DNA from: an uncultured Oscillospiraceae bacterium
Lineage (GTDB): Bacteria > Bacillota > Clostridia > Oscillospirales > Oscillospiraceae
Assembly: GCA_958426425.1 (NCBI GenBank)
Contig: CATZYY010000113.1
Span: 1-7,648 of the forward strand
Direction of reading: 5' to 3'
DNA length: 7,648 nt
Below are positions 5,860 through 7,648 of this stretch, piece by piece (position 1 is the first letter of the stretch; each line of letters starts with the position of its first letter). The translations under genes and the position numbers were made by a program. The notes under the pieces are model-generated. The model did not search any database and was not told where the DNA came from. It worked only from the letters and a program-made list of their open reading frames with translations.

Positions 5860-5888
5860 ATTATAGCAGTGACACGGTTGCCTGTCAA
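5860..5888 (-). promoter_or_regulatory. Consensus sigma-A promoter of the GntR/ABC operon
   Basis: TTGACA (5883-5888) and TATAAT (5860-5865) are exact consensus hexamers at the ideal 17-bp spacing, and TGC before the -10 makes an extended -10. Transcription should start near 5853. Such a strong promoter needs active repression, which fits the palindrome just downstream. The -10 is itself flanked by ACTG/CAGT (5855-5870). Confidence 0.92.
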
Positions 5889-5893
5889 TGGGG

Positions 5894-5929
5894 CAAAAAA
5901 GCGCGGGGACATCTTTCAGATGTCCCCGC
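5894..5929 (-). terminator. Rho-independent terminator of the hydrolase gene
   Basis: GCGGGGACATCT, a GAA loop and AGATGTCCCCGC make a perfect 12-bp stem (5903-5929), followed on the minus strand by GCTTTTTT. It lies 18 bp after the hydrolase stop codon and only a few bases before the -35 of the GntR/ABC operon, so it insulates that operon from read-through. Confidence 0.93.
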
Positions 5930-5946
5930 CCTGGGAGTGCAGTGGC

Positions 5947-7122
5947 TTATGAATCCTGCTCCTCATCCCGTCGCTTCTTCCGGCCCCACCGCAGGCCCCG
6001 TTTTTCCGTCTCCTCCTGGATGCCCTCCAGGGTCAGCCGCAGGTTGCTGCGGAACAGCAGCCCCATGAACTTCAGCAGACCGTCCCGGGTTTCCTTGTCC
6101 AGATCTTTCATGGCCCGGATCATGGGGCCCACGGCCTTGAAGCTCTCGGTTTTCAGGTCTGTCAATGTGGCGGCACCGGAGGCGGAGAGCACGGCGAACA
6201 TGGCGTCCACGAATTTTCCTCGCTGCTCCGGCGTCATGGACCGGACCCAGGCGCGCAGCTCCAGATCGCTGAGGTGAGCCTGCCGGGTTACTTGGCGCAG
6301 CGTGAGAAAATGGTTGCCCAGCACCTGCCAGGAAAAGCCGTCGTGCTGGAGAAAGCCCAGCTGGTCGCTGTCCACCACGGTGTAGTCCTCCCCGTGCTCC
6401 AGCAGCATCCCCACCACTGAGGATTTTGGCACAATGGAGACGATTCGTTCTTCCAGGCGCCGGTAGCCGGGCAGGTCTCCAAAGTCGTCCCGGAAACCGG
6501 GACCGTCGTTGGACCAGGCGGTGTCGATCCGCCGCTGGACCGCCGCCGGGCAGCACACCCCGGCGTATACTGCCAGATTGCCGCCCTTGGAGTGGCCTCC
6601 CAGCAGCAGGCGCCGCCGGGGATACTGCCGGGCCACCTCCGACACATACTGGGCCGCCTTTTTCTGAGCGGGCACCTCCGGCAGCCAGGACAGGTCAAAG
6701 TCCTCCTTCCAGCCGGCCAGGGTGTCGTCGGTACCCCGGAAGGACAGGTACAGCCGCCCGTCTCCGGTCTCCACCGTCAGCGCGGCGAACTGCTCGCCCC
6801 GCTCGGCGTCCAGCCAGTCCACAAAGCAGTTGAGCTCCATGTCCCCAAACCGGCGGGAGGCAGCCATTTTCCGCAGCATGTCCGGAATGGCGTCAGGCAC
6901 CAGAACGCCCATGTCGATCTTCTCCCCCTCAGGGAAGCGGGCGAAAAAAGCCTCTGCCGCTGCCCGCAGAGGTACGCTTTTCCCTGTGCCCGGCGGCGGC
7001 ACAATGCCGCCGAAGTCCACAAAGGAGACCTCCGCCAAAATGAGATTGTCCACTTCATTGAAAGGGTCCTGCTTCAGCGTCAGGTCCCCCCGCCAGTCCA
7101 GGTAGTCCAGCAGATTTGCCAT
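5947..7122 (-). CDS. DUF2974 (Mbeg1-like) alpha/beta-hydrolase, probable serine lipase/esterase
   Basis: This 391-residue protein starts MANLLDYLDWRGDLT and continues NEVDNLILAEVSFVDFGGI, the N-terminal signature I associate with DUF2974. The hydrolase core shows the strand motif FRGTDD (128-133), as in class 3 lipases, and the nucleophile elbow GGHSKGGN (175-182) with Ser178. Asp206 (SNDGPG) and His260 (QHDGF) are candidate triad partners, though their assignment is inference. There is no signal peptide or clear membrane helix, so it is probably cytoplasmic. The C-terminal 60 residues are helical and end in a basic/acidic tail (WGRKKRRDEEQDS). The ATG at 7120-7122 is chosen because AGGAGG lies 8 nt before it; a longer frame would start at 7140 and overlap that site. 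It is monocistronic with its own promoter and terminator. The physiological substrate is unknown. Confidence 0.88.
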   Translation of the reverse strand: MANLLDYLDWRGDLTLKQDPFNEVDNLILAEVSFVDFGGIVPPPGTGKSVPLRAAAEAFFARFPEGEKIDMGVLVPDAIPDMLRKMAASRRFGDMELNCFVDWLDAERGEQFAALTVETGDGRLYLSFRGTDDTLAGWKEDFDLSWLPEVPAQKKAAQYVSEVARQYPRRRLLLGGHSKGGNLAVYAGVCCPAAVQRRIDTAWSNDGPGFRDDFGDLPGYRRLEERIVSIVPKSSVVGMLLEHGEDYTVVDSDQLGFLQHDGFSWQVLGNHFLTLRQVTRQAHLSDLELRAWVRSMTPEQRGKFVDAMFAVLSASGAATLTDLKTESFKAVGPMIRAMKDLDKETRDGLLKFMGLLFRSNLRLTLEGIQEETEKRGLRWGRKKRRDEEQDS

Positions 7123-7154
7123 AGGGGCATCCTCCTGCATGTGGTGATGGCAGT

Positions 7155-7183
7155 ATTATATCCGCAATTTCGCCGCGATACAA
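7155..7183 (-). promoter_or_regulatory. Sigma-A promoter of the hydrolase gene
   Basis: TTGTAT (7178-7183) and TATAAT (7155-7160) are 17 bp apart on the minus strand. Transcription would start near 7148, leaving a leader of about 25 nt that carries AGGAGG. On the plus strand I see no equally good promoter for the divergent SSB-like gene in 7141-7268. Confidence 0.72.
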
Positions 7184-7268
7184 CCCTGAGGCGGTCTGCA
7201 AAAAAATTCAGGTCTATTCCGGACGGGCTGTTCATACATTGGACCATCACAAACGAGAGGTGGACCCC

Positions 7269-7648
7269 ATGACGACTGAGACCTGCAATGAAGTGCTGCT
7301 GGAGGGTACGGCTCTGAATACGCCGACCCTGTCCCACGAGAACCACGGCGCCCGGTTCTATCGCTTTTTTCTGGAGGTGCCCCGTCTGTCCGGTCAGGCG
7401 GATGTGCTGCCAGTGCTGCTGCCGGAGGCACTGCTGGTGCCCCTGGAGCCGGGCAGTCCCGTCCATGTCCGTGGCCAGCTGCGCTCTTTCAACAACCGCA
7501 GCGGTGTGGGCAGCCGCCTGGTGCTGACGGTCTATGCCCAGGAGCTGGAGGCAGGGGAGGGGCTGTCCCAGAATCACATCCGCCTTCGGGGCACCCTGTG
7601 CAAGCCGCCGGTGTACCGGCGGACGCCCCTGGGCCGCAGCATCTGCGA
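7269..7648 (+). CDS. SSB-like single-stranded DNA-binding protein, 5' part, runs off right edge
   Basis: The visible 126 residues begin MTTETCNEVLLEGTALNTP. About residues 7-93 form a beta-rich unit (VLLEGTAL, FYRFFLEVPRL, VHVRGQLRSF, RLVLTVYAQEL) consistent with an OB fold. From residue 102, NHIRLRGTLCKPPVYRRTPLGRSIC resembles the first strands of a second OB fold of the SSB/PriB type. I recall tandem OB proteins annotated as single-stranded DNA-binding protein from Clostridia with this arrangement. The ATG at 7269-7271 is preceded by GAGAGGTGG at normal spacing. The first unit is divergent and lacks the usual N-terminal MNxVxLxGRL sequence, so this is probably an accessory SSB-like protein rather than the main replication SSB. 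The C-terminus, including any acidic SSB tip, lies outside the window. It is divergent from the hydrolase gene. Confidence 0.75.
   Translation, partial: MTTETCNEVLLEGTALNTPTLSHENHGARFYRFFLEVPRLSGQADVLPVLLPEALLVPLEPGSPVHVRGQLRSFNNRSGVGSRLVLTVYAQELEAGEGLSQNHIRLRGTLCKPPVYRRTPLGRSIC

Noticed and set aside
6970..7005. PPPGTGKS in the hydrolase, which resembles a Walker A P-loop
   Set aside because: It sits in the N-terminal part of an alpha/beta-hydrolase with no Walker B or other NTPase motif; it looks like a chance match in a variable loop.
7185..7195. 11-bp word CCTGAGGCGGT also present at 4182-4192
   Set aside because: It is short, GC-rich and found in different contexts; only the copy at 4178-4192 forms a hairpin, so a shared function is unlikely.
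1..7648. CRISPR arrays, tRNA or rRNA genes, insertion sequences, phage genes
   Set aside because: No regularly spaced direct repeats, cloverleaf-like segments, transposase motifs or terminal inverted repeats were seen by eye.

Overview
The window most likely comes from a high-G+C anaerobic member of the Clostridia, probably of the Oscillospiraceae type (Flavonifractor, Lawsonibacter or Intestinimonas-like). This is inferred from GC-rich codon use, strong AGGAGG ribosome sites, sigma-A promoters, a class III (oxygen-sensitive) ribonucleotide reductase with an NrdG2-type activase, and a YtrA-type GntR/ABC operon. No database search was possible, so the lineage is a judgement.

Layout. All complete genes are on the minus strand and read from right to left. 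Only the partial gene at the right edge is on the plus strand. (1) Positions 1-1800 hold the anaerobic ribonucleotide reductase pair: nrdD (5' part only, running off the left edge) and, upstream of it, the radical-SAM activase nrdG. Each gene has its own sigma-A promoter. NrdR-like boxes sit at both: a pair 32 bp centre to centre around the nrdG promoter, and one strong plus one weak box upstream of nrdD. The predicted nrdD transcript begins with a 10-bp hairpin. (2) Positions 2017-5888 hold a five-gene operon: a YtrA-type GntR repressor, a six-helix membrane protein, a smaller membrane protein, an ABC ATPase and a 466-residue exported protein of unknown function. It is driven by a perfect-consensus promoter (TTGACA-17-TATAAT) followed by an 18-bp palindrome that is the likely operator. 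It ends in a strong rho-independent terminator at 1964-2003. (3) Positions 5894-7183 hold a monocistronic gene for a DUF2974-type alpha/beta-hydrolase (GHSKGG elbow), with its own promoter and terminator. (4) From 7269 a divergent gene starts that encodes an SSB-like protein with OB-fold-type domains, cut by the right edge.

How the parts work together. NrdG generates the glycyl radical in NrdD, so the two supply dNTPs under anaerobiosis, apparently under NrdR control. The GntR protein probably represses its own ABC operon until an envelope-related signal appears; the two permeases and the ATPase would form one transporter, and the exported protein would be its extracytoplasmic partner. The hydrolase and the SSB-like protein share only an intergenic region. 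The least understood items are the exported protein of the ABC operon and the hydrolase.
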